Assembly (NCBI GenBank): GCA_021203665.1
Contig: JAJQAT010000173.1
Location: forward strand, 1 to 19,809
Source: Bacillota bacterium
GTDB taxonomy: Bacteria > Bacillota > Clostridia > UBA1381
DNA length: 19,809 nt
Direction: 5' to 3'
Below, piece by piece: positions 7,982 through 14,855 of this stretch; the stretch's first letter is position 1, and the number at the start of each line of letters is the position of its first letter. The notes under the pieces are model-generated. The model ran no database searches and was not told where the DNA came from. It was given only the letters and a program-made list of their open reading frames with translations. A program made the position numbers and the translations under genes.

Positions 7982-9139
7982 ATGAACATTTTTATAATAG
8001 GAACGGGAATGGGGGACACTAAAAATCTCACTGTTTCGGCAAGGGAAAAAATTGAAAATGCTGATATTATAATCGGTGCAAGGCGCGTTGCACAGCCGTT
8101 CGCGGACGGAAAAAGGCAGGTTTACTTTGAGTATGACGCGGATAGAATATCCGACATTATAAGAGAAAATCCGGAGAAAAACATTGCCGTTATGTTTTCG
8201 GGAGATATTTCCTTTTTCAGCGGGGCGAAAAAGCTATGCGCGCTGTTCCCGAAAGCACAGGCGGAGCCGGGCATAAGCTGTGTTTCGTATTTTTGCGCGA
8301 AAATCGGGATTTCCTATGACGATATGAATATAGTCAGTATGCACGGCAGGGAATGTAATATCGCAAGTGAGGTAAGGGGACATAAAAAGACTTTTGCGCT
8401 GCTTGGTGAAAATCCTTGCGCAAAGCTGTGCAAATTCGGTCTTGGCGGCGCGGAGGTTTTTATAGGTGAAAATCTTTCGTATGAAACCGAGAAAATACTC
8501 CGCGGAACAGCCGAGGAATTGAGGGACATAAAAACAGACCCGTTAAGCGTGATTGTTATAATAAACGAAAATTTTGATGCCCGCGCGAGAATAGGCATTA
8601 GAAATGAGGAATTTATAACGGGCGGCGCACCTATGACTAAGAGCGAGGTGAGAGCTGTAAGCGTGTCGCGGCTTGAGATAAAACCCGATGACATTTGCCT
8701 TGATATAGGCGCGGGTACGGGCTCTGTAAGCGTGGAAATGGCGCTGTTATGCCCGAAGGGCAGGGTGTATGCCGTTGAGAAAAACGCCGAGGCGGCGGAG
8801 CTTATCGAGAAAAACGCTGTGAAATTTACGGCGGATAATATAGAGGTGATACGGGGAGAGGCACCCGACGCGCTCAAGGGACTGCCAAAAGCGGACAAGG
8901 TTTTTATAGGCGGCTCTTCGGGCAAAATCGATGAGATAATTGACAAATGCGCGTGCCGGAAAGTTGTCGTAAACGCAATCACTCTTGAAACCTTGACGGG
9001 GACACTAAAAGCCTTTGAGGAGCGCGGCTATTCATATGATGTGGCGCAGATAAGCGCGGCAAGGGGAAGAAAAATCGGGAATTACAATATGATGACGGCG
9101 CAAAATCCCGTATTTGTGATATGTGGTGAGAAACGATGA
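7982..9139 (+). CDS. cbiET: CbiE-CbiT fusion: cobalt-precorrin-7 C5-methyltransferase / cobalt-precorrin-6B C15-methyltransferase (decarboxylating)
   Basis: A 385-aa fusion of the two enzymes that methylate C5 and C15 and decarboxylate the acetate side chain, comparable to CobL of the aerobic pathway. The N-terminal CbiE part (about 1-195) has FIIGTGMG, ADIIIGARR, AVMFSGDISFFSGAKKL and VSMHGRE. The C-terminal CbiT part (about 200-385) has the SAM-binding loop LDIGAGTGSVSVEMA near residue 240 and VFIGGSSGK. Exact motif copies encode GDTK (11-14), exactly where CbiE proteins usually read GDPE or similar, and GTLK (340-343). Variants at 8377-8387 and 8523-8533 read GGGACATAAAA. It starts one base after cobK and ends in an ATGA overlap with cbiA. 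Confidence 0.95.
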   Translation: MNIFIIGTGMGDTKNLTVSAREKIENADIIIGARRVAQPFADGKRQVYFEYDADRISDIIRENPEKNIAVMFSGDISFFSGAKKLCALFPKAQAEPGISCVSYFCAKIGISYDDMNIVSMHGRECNIASEVRGHKKTFALLGENPCAKLCKFGLGGAEVFIGENLSYETEKILRGTAEELRDIKTDPLSVIVIINENFDARARIGIRNEEFITGGAPMTKSEVRAVSVSRLEIKPDDICLDIGAGTGSVSVEMALLCPKGRVYAVEKNAEAAELIEKNAVKFTADNIEVIRGEAPDALKGLPKADKVFIGGSSGKIDEIIDKCACRKVVVNAITLETLTGTLKAFEERGYSYDVAQISAARGRKIGNYNMMTAQNPVFVICGEKR

Positions 9140-10464
9140 AGAGAATAATGATTGCCGGCACAAACAGCGGATGCGGAAAGACAACCGTTACCTGCGCCCT
9201 GCTGCAAGCGCTTGTGAACAGGGGATTAAAGGTATCCTCATTCAAATGCGGTCCGGATTATATTGACCCGATGTTTCATAAAACGGTAATCGGCACACCG
9301 TCGTATAATCTTGACAGCTATATAATGGACAGCGATACGATTAAATATCTGCTTTGGAAAAACAGCGGCGATATTTCCGTAATCGAGGGCGTTATGGGAT
9401 TTTATGACGGTCTTTCCTTTACGGAAAAGGGCAGCTCTTATGAGCTTTCGCGCATTACCGATACAAGCGTTATACTTGTTGCGAACTGCAAGGGTATGAG
9501 CCTTTCGGCGATGGCGCAAATAAAGGGCTTTAAGGAGTTTAAAAATAACAAAATTGTCGGAGTGATTTTCAACAATTTGCCCGAGAGGCTGTATAAGGAT
9601 ATGGCGGAGGAGTGCCGAAGGATTGGTATTGAACCGTTCGGTTTTTTGCCGTACATAGGCGACGCGCGTATAGAAAGCAGACATCTCGGATTGGTCACGG
9701 CGCGGGAGATCAGCGATATAAATAAAAAAATGAGGGTGCTTGCGGATTATGCGGAAAAATATATTGATATAGACGGCATACTTCAAACGGCGGAATGTGG
9801 GGACACTAAAATTAAATCGCCGGATATAAAGAAAATTGCCGATGTTAAAATTGCCGTTGCGCGCGACAGAGCATTTTGCTTTTATTATGAGGACAATTTA
9901 ACGCTTTTGCGCGATATGGGCGCGGAGATTGTTTACTTCAGTCCGTTGTCAAATGACAGCGTTCCACCCTGCGACGGACTTATTTTGGGCGGCGGTTATC
10001 CGGAGCTTTACGCGGATATTCTTGAGAAAAATACGGTTACGCTTGACTCCGTAAGAGATACCGTGAAACGCGGCGCACCGTGTATAGCGGAGTGCGGCGG
10101 ATTTATGTATCTGCATAAGATAATGGAGGATAATGACGGCAGGGGACACAAAATGGCGGGAGTCATAAACGGCGCGTGCCGAAAGACGGACAGTCTGCGG
10201 CGTTTCGGATATATGGAAATGACAGCGCAAAGCGATAATATCCTGTGTAAAAAAGGCGAAAAAATCCGCGCGAGAGAGTTTCATTATTTTGACAGCGATT
10301 GCTGCGGCGGCGGATTTACCGCCGAAAAAAACGGCAGGACGTGGAGCTGCGTAAATACCGAGCGCAATTTATTCGCGGGATTTCCGCATATACATTTTTG
10401 GACGAATATTAAGCTTGCCGAAAGCTTTATAAAAAAATGCGAGGAATATAAATGTACAAGGTAA
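9136..10464 (+). CDS. cbiA: cobyrinic acid a,c-diamide synthase (CbiA/CobB)
   Basis: ATP- and glutamine-dependent amidation of the a and c side chains of cob(II)yrinic acid. The 442-aa protein has an N-terminal dethiobiotin-synthetase-like ATPase with P-loop GTNSGCGKTT (residues 8-17) and FKCGPDYIDPMFH. The C-terminal class I glutamine amidotransferase domain has LILGGGYPELYA and ECGGFMYL, with Cys320 the likely nucleophile. The final HFWTNIKLAESF matches the family. One motif copy encodes GDTK (222-225) between the two domains (9799-9810); a T-less variant is at 10143-10153. The gene overlaps cobT by 13 nt. Confidence 0.95.
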   Translation: MKRIMIAGTNSGCGKTTVTCALLQALVNRGLKVSSFKCGPDYIDPMFHKTVIGTPSYNLDSYIMDSDTIKYLLWKNSGDISVIEGVMGFYDGLSFTEKGSSYELSRITDTSVILVANCKGMSLSAMAQIKGFKEFKNNKIVGVIFNNLPERLYKDMAEECRRIGIEPFGFLPYIGDARIESRHLGLVTAREISDINKKMRVLADYAEKYIDIDGILQTAECGDTKIKSPDIKKIADVKIAVARDRAFCFYYEDNLTLLRDMGAEIVYFSPLSNDSVPPCDGLILGGGYPELYADILEKNTVTLDSVRDTVKRGAPCIAECGGFMYLHKIMEDNDGRGHKMAGVINGACRKTDSLRRFGYMEMTAQSDNILCKKGEKIRAREFHYFDSDCCGGGFTAEKNGRTWSCVNTERNLFAGFPHIHFWTNIKLAESFIKKCEEYKCTR

Positions 10465-11486
10465 AAGAAATCAGTAAAACAGCGAGAGAAAACGCGGTGA
10501 AAAAGTGGAATTCAATCGCTAAGCCCCTGCATAGCTTGGGTGTGTTCGAGGATATTGTAACCGATATAGCCGGAATACAGGGGACACATAATATTGACAT
10601 TTCAAAGAGGTGCGTGCTTGTGATGTGCGCCGACAACGGCGTGGTGAGCGAGGGCGTGACGCAGACGGGGCAGGAGGTAACAGCCATTGTCACGGAGAAT
10701 TTCGTAAAGGGCGATACCAGCGTATGCGCGATGGCGCGTCACATCGGCGCGGAGGTTATACCCGTTGACGTGGGTGTCGCGCGCGACGTAAAGGGAGCCG
10801 TAAACAGGAAAATATCCTACGGCACAAAAAATATGCTCCGTGAAAACGCTATGACATATGAGCAGGCGCGTTTGGCGGTTCAAACGGGAATCGACTGCGT
10901 AAGGGAGCTGTCGGAAAAGGGCTGTAAAATAATAGCCACGGGCGAGATGGGAATAGGAAATACCACCACAAGCTCCGCCGTGGCAAGCGTGCTGCTCGAT
11001 ATGGACGCCGCGGACGTTACGGGCAGAGGCGCGGGACTTTCAAGCGCGGGACTGGAAAGAAAAATCGAGGTTATAAAGGCGGCAATATCAAGGAGCAAGC
11101 CGGATAAAAACGATGCTTTGGACGTAATATCAAAGGTCGGAGGATATGACATCGCCGCTTTGGCGGGCGCGTTTATAGGCGGCGCGGTTTATGGTGTTCC
11201 GGTGATAATCGACGGGTTTATATCCTCGGTTGCGGCGCTGTGCGCGTATCGGCTGTGTGAGGAAAGCCGCGATTTTATGATAGCGTCGCACGTTTCAAAG
11301 GAGAGCGCGGCGGAGATTATTTTAAAGCGGTTGGATAAAAGGGCGCCTATTGACGCGTCCATGTGCCTCGGCGAGGGCACCGGCGGCGTTATGCTGCTTG
11401 CCGCGCTCGACACGGCGGTTTGCGTGTATAACGAGATGTCAACATTTGACGATATTAATGTGGAAAGCTATAAGGAGCTGAAATAG
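10452..11486 (+). CDS. cobT: nicotinate-nucleotide--dimethylbenzimidazole phosphoribosyltransferase CobT
   Basis: Activates the lower-ligand base (5,6-dimethylbenzimidazole or another base) by transferring phosphoribose from nicotinate mononucleotide, giving alpha-ribazole phosphate. The 344-aa sequence has KRCVLVMCADNGVVSEGV, TGEMGIGNTTTSSAV and MCLGEGTGGVML; Glu308 in the last motif corresponds to the catalytic Glu of the family. The SD is GAGGA (10441-10445), 6 nt before the ATG. There is no exact motif copy, only GGGACACATAA at 10581-10591, in the GIQGTHN region. The stop abuts the cobU start (TAGATG). Which base it activates cannot be read from the sequence. Confidence 0.96.
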   Translation: MYKVKEISKTARENAVKKWNSIAKPLHSLGVFEDIVTDIAGIQGTHNIDISKRCVLVMCADNGVVSEGVTQTGQEVTAIVTENFVKGDTSVCAMARHIGAEVIPVDVGVARDVKGAVNRKISYGTKNMLRENAMTYEQARLAVQTGIDCVRELSEKGCKIIATGEMGIGNTTTSSAVASVLLDMDAADVTGRGAGLSSAGLERKIEVIKAAISRSKPDKNDALDVISKVGGYDIAALAGAFIGGAVYGVPVIIDGFISSVAALCAYRLCEESRDFMIASHVSKESAAEIILKRLDKRAPIDASMCLGEGTGGVMLLAALDTAVCVYNEMSTFDDINVESYKELK

Positions 11487-11981
11487 ATGTTTATCCTGAT
11501 TACGGGCGGCAGCGGCAGCGGCAAATCCGAGTTTGCCGAAAAAACGGCGGCGGAGCTTGGCGGAGATATGCTTTATGTGGCTACAATGAAACCGTATGAC
11601 GAGGAATGTGTAAAAAGGATTGAGCGTCACAGAAAAATGCGCTCGGGCAAGGGCTTTCGCACCGCGGAGTGCTATGAGAGCTTATCCTCGCTTGAGGAAA
11701 GAGCCGACACAATGCTTTTGGAATGTGTGTCGAATTTGACCGCCAACTTAATGTTTTCGGATAAAAAGGAAACAGACCCGCATAAAATTTCCGCCGATGT
11801 GCTGAGCTTAAAATGCAAAAGCCTTGTGGCGGTCACAAATGAGATTTCCTCCGACGGAATAAATTACGATGGGGACACTAAAGAGTATATACGTATTCTC
11901 GGTGAGATAAACAGCCTGCTTGCAAAAAAAGCCGACAGGGTTTATGAGGTTGTGTACGGTATACCCGTGAGAATAAAATAG
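11487..11981 (+). CDS. cobU: adenosylcobinamide kinase / adenosylcobinamide-phosphate guanylyltransferase CobU
   Basis: Phosphorylates adenosylcobinamide and transfers GMP to it, giving AdoCbi-GDP. The 164-aa protein has the P-loop GGSGSGKS (residues 7-14) and IERHRKMRSGKGFRTAE containing His48, which corresponds to the guanylylated His region of CobU, followed by LECVSNLTANLMF. The C-terminal part (VTNEISSDGIN...YIRILGEINSLLA) is diverged from the usual NExGxGIVP...R motif; a motif copy encodes GDTK (129-132) there. AAGGAG (11472-11477) is the SD. The 11-nt gap to cobS is made up entirely of the motif sequence. Confidence 0.92.
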   Translation: MFILITGGSGSGKSEFAEKTAAELGGDMLYVATMKPYDEECVKRIERHRKMRSGKGFRTAECYESLSSLEERADTMLLECVSNLTANLMFSDKKETDPHKISADVLSLKCKSLVAVTNEISSDGINYDGDTKEYIRILGEINSLLAKKADRVYEVVYGIPVRIK

Positions 11982-11995
11982 AGGGACACTAAATG
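11981..11995 (+). promoter_or_regulatory. motif copy forming the RBS and start of cobS
   Basis: GAGGGACACTAAATG: GAGGGA (11981-11986) is the only SD for cobS, 6 nt before ATG 11993. The motif sequence fills the 11-nt cobU-cobS gap (11982-11992), in the same register as at cobM. Confidence 0.75.
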
Positions 11996-12754
11996 AATGT
12001 TTTAAAATCATTATGCGTGGCATTTTCGATGTACTCAAAAATACCGATGCCGAAAATAAATTGGGATGAAAGCAATATGAAATACGCGCTGTGCTTTTTC
12101 CCGCTTGTGGGAGCTGTAATCGGAGCAGCGTTTGCGGCGATTTTTTTGCTGTGCGAGGCACTTAAAATCGGGAATATTTTAAGAGCCGCGCTTATGACCG
12201 CACTGCCGGTTATGATTTCGGGCGGCATACACGTTGACGGTTTTCTGGACACCTGCGACGCGCTTTCCTCCTACGGCGACAGAGAAAAAAAGCTTGAAAT
12301 ACTCAAAGACCCGCACACCGGAGCCTTTGCGATAATCGGCGCGGCAGTGTATTTTATATTGTACCTCGGATTTGTGAGTGAAATAAACAGCATAAAAACC
12401 GTGCTTGCGGTTTCGGTTTGCTTTGTGATGTCGCGGTCGCTGAGCGGTCTGGCGTTGTGCCTTTTTAAATGCGCCAAAAACAGCGGACTGCTGTATACCT
12501 TTAAAAGCGCGGCGCAAAGAAAAGCGGTTACGGCTGTGATGTGCGCGTATATCGCGGTATGCGCCGCCGCGGTTGTTTTTATAGATTTAAGGACAGGCAT
12601 TTTTACTCTTGCCGCCGCGGCGATAGCGTTTTTGTGGTATAGGCATATTGCGTACAGCAAATTCGGCGGCGCGACCGGCGATGTGGCGGGATATTTTTTG
12701 TGCGTTTGCGAGCTTTTATGCGTGATTGCGGGAGGTATGGTATGCGTTTTGTGA
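11993..12754 (+). CDS. cobS: adenosylcobinamide-GDP ribazoletransferase CobS (cobalamin synthase)
   Basis: Integral membrane enzyme joining AdoCbi-GDP to alpha-ribazole (phosphate), the last assembly step. The 253-aa product has the CobS core GGIHVDGFLDTCDALSS with its acidic residues, DREKKLEILKDPHTGAFA, and several hydrophobic segments (near residues 33-60, 67-80, 107-145, 175-215 and the C-terminus). ATG 11993 uses GAGGGA (11981-11986) as SD, 6 nt upstream, supplied by the recurrent motif whose last A is the A of ATG. It overlaps the next gene by 13 nt. Confidence 0.94.
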   Translation: MNVLKSLCVAFSMYSKIPMPKINWDESNMKYALCFFPLVGAVIGAAFAAIFLLCEALKIGNILRAALMTALPVMISGGIHVDGFLDTCDALSSYGDREKKLEILKDPHTGAFAIIGAAVYFILYLGFVSEINSIKTVLAVSVCFVMSRSLSGLALCLFKCAKNSGLLYTFKSAAQRKAVTAVMCAYIAVCAAAVVFIDLRTGIFTLAAAAIAFLWYRHIAYSKFGGATGDVAGYFLCVCELLCVIAGGMVCVL

Positions 12755-13107
12755 TAGGCGGAAAAAACAGCGGAAAAAGAGCGTTTGTGAAAAATGAATA
12801 CGGCATAGCGGACATACCGCGAGCCGATTATGATACGGTAATGACCGAAAGGGCTGTCGGAGATTTTCATTCGTTTATAAGAAGGATGATGGAGGATAAC
12901 CGCGATATACGCGCCGTTACCGATAAGATGCTTGCGGAAAATCCCGATATAATAATAATTTCCGATGAAATCGGATACGGCGTTGTGCCCATGGACAAAG
13001 CCGACAGGGAATGGCGCGAACGCGTGGGCAGAGAGTGCTGTTATATAGCCGAAAAGGCGGAAAAGGTAATAAGAGTTATATGCGGAATAGGAAATGTGAT
13101 AACGTGA
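12742..13107 (+). CDS. short CobU-like nucleotide-binding protein
   Basis: A 121-aa protein with P-loop GGKNSGKR (residues 6-13) and a C-terminal half, IIIISDEIGYGVVPMDKADR and RERVGRECC, which resembles the NExGxGIVP...R...G motif of CobU better than the full-length CobU in this operon does. The His-containing HRxxR segment of full CobU is missing, so guanylyltransferase activity is doubtful. I recall short CobU-family proteins of this shape in Clostridia, so I read it as an intact paralogue rather than a fragment. The start is fixed by GGAGGT (12731-12736), 5 nt before ATG 12742. The stop TGA lies within the left end of the hairpin-rich element. Confidence 0.8.
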   Translation: MRFVIGGKNSGKRAFVKNEYGIADIPRADYDTVMTERAVGDFHSFIRRMMEDNRDIRAVTDKMLAENPDIIIISDEIGYGVVPMDKADREWRERVGRECCYIAEKAEKVIRVICGIGNVIT

Positions 13108-13322
13108 AAAATAAACGGCGCGGTAAGTTGCTATGCAACTTAGCCCAAAGGGCTTGACTGCAAAGCAGTCAACACTCACTATTATTCGGAGCTTGAAGTA
13201 TAAAACTCAGCACCTTTTGCCTATGGCAAAAGGTCAGCCTTGCGGCTGCCCGCATTTCTTTGCGGTGCGAATACGACTGCGCTCCTCATAACAGCAATCT
13301 GCTTGTTTCTTTTCCACGTTAT
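13099..13322. repeat. hairpin-array element with imperfect terminal inverted repeats (MITE-like or structured RNA)
   Basis: The arms 13099-13116 and 13305-13322 are imperfect inverted repeats: ATAACGTG-AAAAATAAAC against the reverse complement ATAACGTGGAAAAG-AAAC. Between them are successive small hairpins. These are TAAGTTGC/GCAACTTA (13124-13142, loop TAT), AGCCC/GGGCT (13142-13154, loop AAA), TTGACTGC/GCAGTCAA (13154-13172, loop AAA), CCTTTTGCC/GGCAAAAGG (13213-13233, loop TAT), CAGCC/GGCTG (13235-13248) and CCGCA/TGCGG (13250-13265). AGCA/TGCT lies at 13293-13303. It has no coding potential I would accept. It fills the only large gap in the cobalamin block (13108-13360). Mobile origin is inference; a multi-branched RNA is the alternative. 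Confidence 0.6.
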
Positions 13323-13331
13323 GATTTTAGA

Positions 13332-13346
13332 CGCCGCAGAGCGGCG
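13332..13346 (+). repeat. perfect 6-bp hairpin just upstream of the cobC ribosome binding site
   Basis: CGCCGC (13332-13337) pairs with GCGGCG (13341-13346) around an AGA loop. It ends 4 nt before the GGAG of cobC, outside the terminal inverted repeat of the neighbouring element. It may affect access to the RBS or protect a processed 5' end; neither is shown by the sequence. Confidence 0.6.
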
Positions 13347-13360
13347 AAATGGAGAGTAAA

Positions 13361-13912
13361 ATGAAAATAATACTTATACGTCACGGTATGACCGAGGGAA
13401 ATTATAAGAAAAAATACATAGGCGTGACCGATGAGGATTTGAGGGACACTAAATGTCTTGAGCGTGAATATCCGCGCTGTGCGCGCGTGGTGTCAAGTCC
13501 CTTAAAGCGATGTGTACAGACGGCAAAATATATATATCCGAGCATTTCTCCGATTATATGCGTCGGGCTTTCCGAATGTGATTTCGGTGATTTTGAGAAT
13601 AAGTCTTATGAGGAATTAAAGGATAATGCCGATTATCAAAGGTGGATTGACAGCGGCGGCGCAATGCCGTTTCCGAACGGCGAGGCACACGAGGATTTCA
13701 CAAAACGGTGCGTTGAGGGATTTTTTGAAATGATTGACGGTCAAACGGAGGATACCGCCTTTGTTATTCACGGCGGAAGCATTATGGCGATTATGCAAAA
13801 ATTATTCGGCGGCAATTTTTACGATTATCAGGTAAAAAACGGCTGCGGATTTGAATTTGAAATGAACGTGGGAGGGACAGTAAATGATTATAGCTCAATC
13901 GGCGGCGCTTAG
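13361..13912 (+). CDS. cobC: alpha-ribazole phosphatase-like, histidine phosphatase family (CobC)
   Basis: Histidine phosphatase expected to dephosphorylate alpha-ribazole-5'-phosphate or cobalamin phosphate. The 183-aa protein has the catalytic LIRHGMTEG (RHG at 7-9), VVSSPLKRCVQTA, SECDFGDFENKSYEEL and the second catalytic His in VIHGGSIMAIMQ. ATG 13361 is preferred, with GGAGAG (13351-13356) upstream; ATG 13349 would overlap this SD. A motif copy encodes RDTK (28-31) right after YIGVTDEDL. Family membership is certain; the substrate is inferred from operon context. It overlaps cbiB by 29 nt. Confidence 0.9.
   Translation: MKIILIRHGMTEGNYKKKYIGVTDEDLRDTKCLEREYPRCARVVSSPLKRCVQTAKYIYPSISPIICVGLSECDFGDFENKSYEELKDNADYQRWIDSGGAMPFPNGEAHEDFTKRCVEGFFEMIDGQTEDTAFVIHGGSIMAIMQKLFGGNFYDYQVKNGCGFEFEMNVGGTVNDYSSIGGA
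13871..13886 (+). promoter_or_regulatory. variant motif copy forming the RBS and start of cbiB
   Basis: GGAGGGACAGTAAATG has one mismatch to the motif (C to G). GGAGGGA (13871-13877) is a strong SD 6 nt before ATG 13884, within the cobC coding region. Confidence 0.75.
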
Positions 13913-14855
13913 TATCGGATTTTTGCTGGATTGTATATTCGGCGACCCGAATTTTAAATTGCACCCGATAAGATTAATGGGAAAGCTTATAGAGCTTTCC
14001 GAAAGGCTGATGAGGAAAATATTCCCGAAAACGCCGAGGGGCGAATTTGTCGGAGGAATATTTATGGCGGCGCTTGTGCTTATTGTGTGCGGCGGCGTAC
14101 CGTTTGCGATTTTGTTTTTCGCGTACAGATATAATTTATTTTTGGGTGTGATTATCGAGGCGGTTATGTGCTACTTTATGCTTGCGGCAAAATCGCTCAA
14201 GGACGCGAGTATGTCGGTGTACGCGCCGCTTATACGCGGAGATATTGAGGAAGCGAGAAAAAAGGTGTCGATGATTGTCGGCCGCGACACGGACGGCTTG
14301 GACGAGACGGGCATAACCAAGGCGGCGGTGGAAACGGTTGCGGAGAACACCTGCGACGGCGTAATCGCGCCGCTTATATACATGGCGGTTGGCGGCGGCG
14401 TTTTGGGATGTATGTATAAGGCGGTAAACACGATGGATTCAATGGTCGGATATAAAAACGAAAAATATATCAATTTCGGAAAAGCCGCCGCGAAAATAGA
14501 CGACATACTGAATTTTATACCGGCGAGAATATCGGCGCGGCTTATGCTGATAGCGGCGCGTATTGTGGGGCTTGACAGCAAAAACGCGTCGATGATATAC
14601 AAGCGCGATTCGCGAAATCACGCCAGTCCGAACAGCGCACAGACGGAGTCGGTTATGGCGGGCGCGCTCAGAATACGTCTCGGCGGCGACGCGTATTATT
14701 TCGGAGAGCTTTATAAAAAGCCGTTTATCGGCGACGATATACGCGACACACAGTATATTGATATAAAAAACGCGAATCGGCTTATGTATTGGACAGCGGT
14801 TATGGCGTTTGTTATCTGCATGGCGATAAAAATTACAGTAGGTATTTTGATATGA
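13884..14855 (+). CDS. cbiB: adenosylcobinamide-phosphate synthase CbiB
   Basis: Membrane protein that attaches (R)-1-amino-2-propanol O-2-phosphate (or a related linker) to adenosylcobyric acid. The 323-aa sequence has GFLLDCIFGDPNFKLHPIRL, VAENTCDGVIAPL, KAVNTMDSMVGYKNEKY and DILNFIPARISARLM, all typical of CbiB, with hydrophobic segments near residues 52-80, 85-105, 160-180 and at the C-terminus. ATG 13884 lies inside the end of cobC. Its SD GGAGGGA (13871-13877) belongs to a one-mismatch motif copy (GGGACAGTAAA, 13874-13884) placed in the same register as at cobM and cobS. Confidence 0.95.
   Translation: MIIAQSAALSIGFLLDCIFGDPNFKLHPIRLMGKLIELSERLMRKIFPKTPRGEFVGGIFMAALVLIVCGGVPFAILFFAYRYNLFLGVIIEAVMCYFMLAAKSLKDASMSVYAPLIRGDIEEARKKVSMIVGRDTDGLDETGITKAAVETVAENTCDGVIAPLIYMAVGGGVLGCMYKAVNTMDSMVGYKNEKYINFGKAAAKIDDILNFIPARISARLMLIAARIVGLDSKNASMIYKRDSRNHASPNSAQTESVMAGALRIRLGGDAYYFGELYKKPFIGDDIRDTQYIDIKNANRLMYWTAVMAFVICMAIKITVGILI

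Noticed and set aside
10581..10591. GGGACACATAA in cobT as a motif copy
   Set aside because: It lies in the GIQGTHN segment, which looks conserved in CobT, and it lacks the CTAAA half; counted only as a distant relative.
12742..13107. Short CobU-like gene as a truncated pseudogene
   Set aside because: It has its own strong SD, an intact P-loop and a well-conserved C-terminal motif, ends at the natural CobU end, and resembles short CobU-family proteins I recall in Clostridia.
13305..13331. Promoter before cobC using TATGAT at 13320-13325
   Set aside because: No acceptable -35 hexamer lies 16-18 bases upstream, and the hexamer sits in the inverted-repeat arm.
13108..13348. CRISPR array or integron attC site in the hairpin-rich gap
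   Set aside because: The hairpins differ from each other in sequence and there are no regular direct repeats with spacers; there is no attC core-site pattern or integrase.
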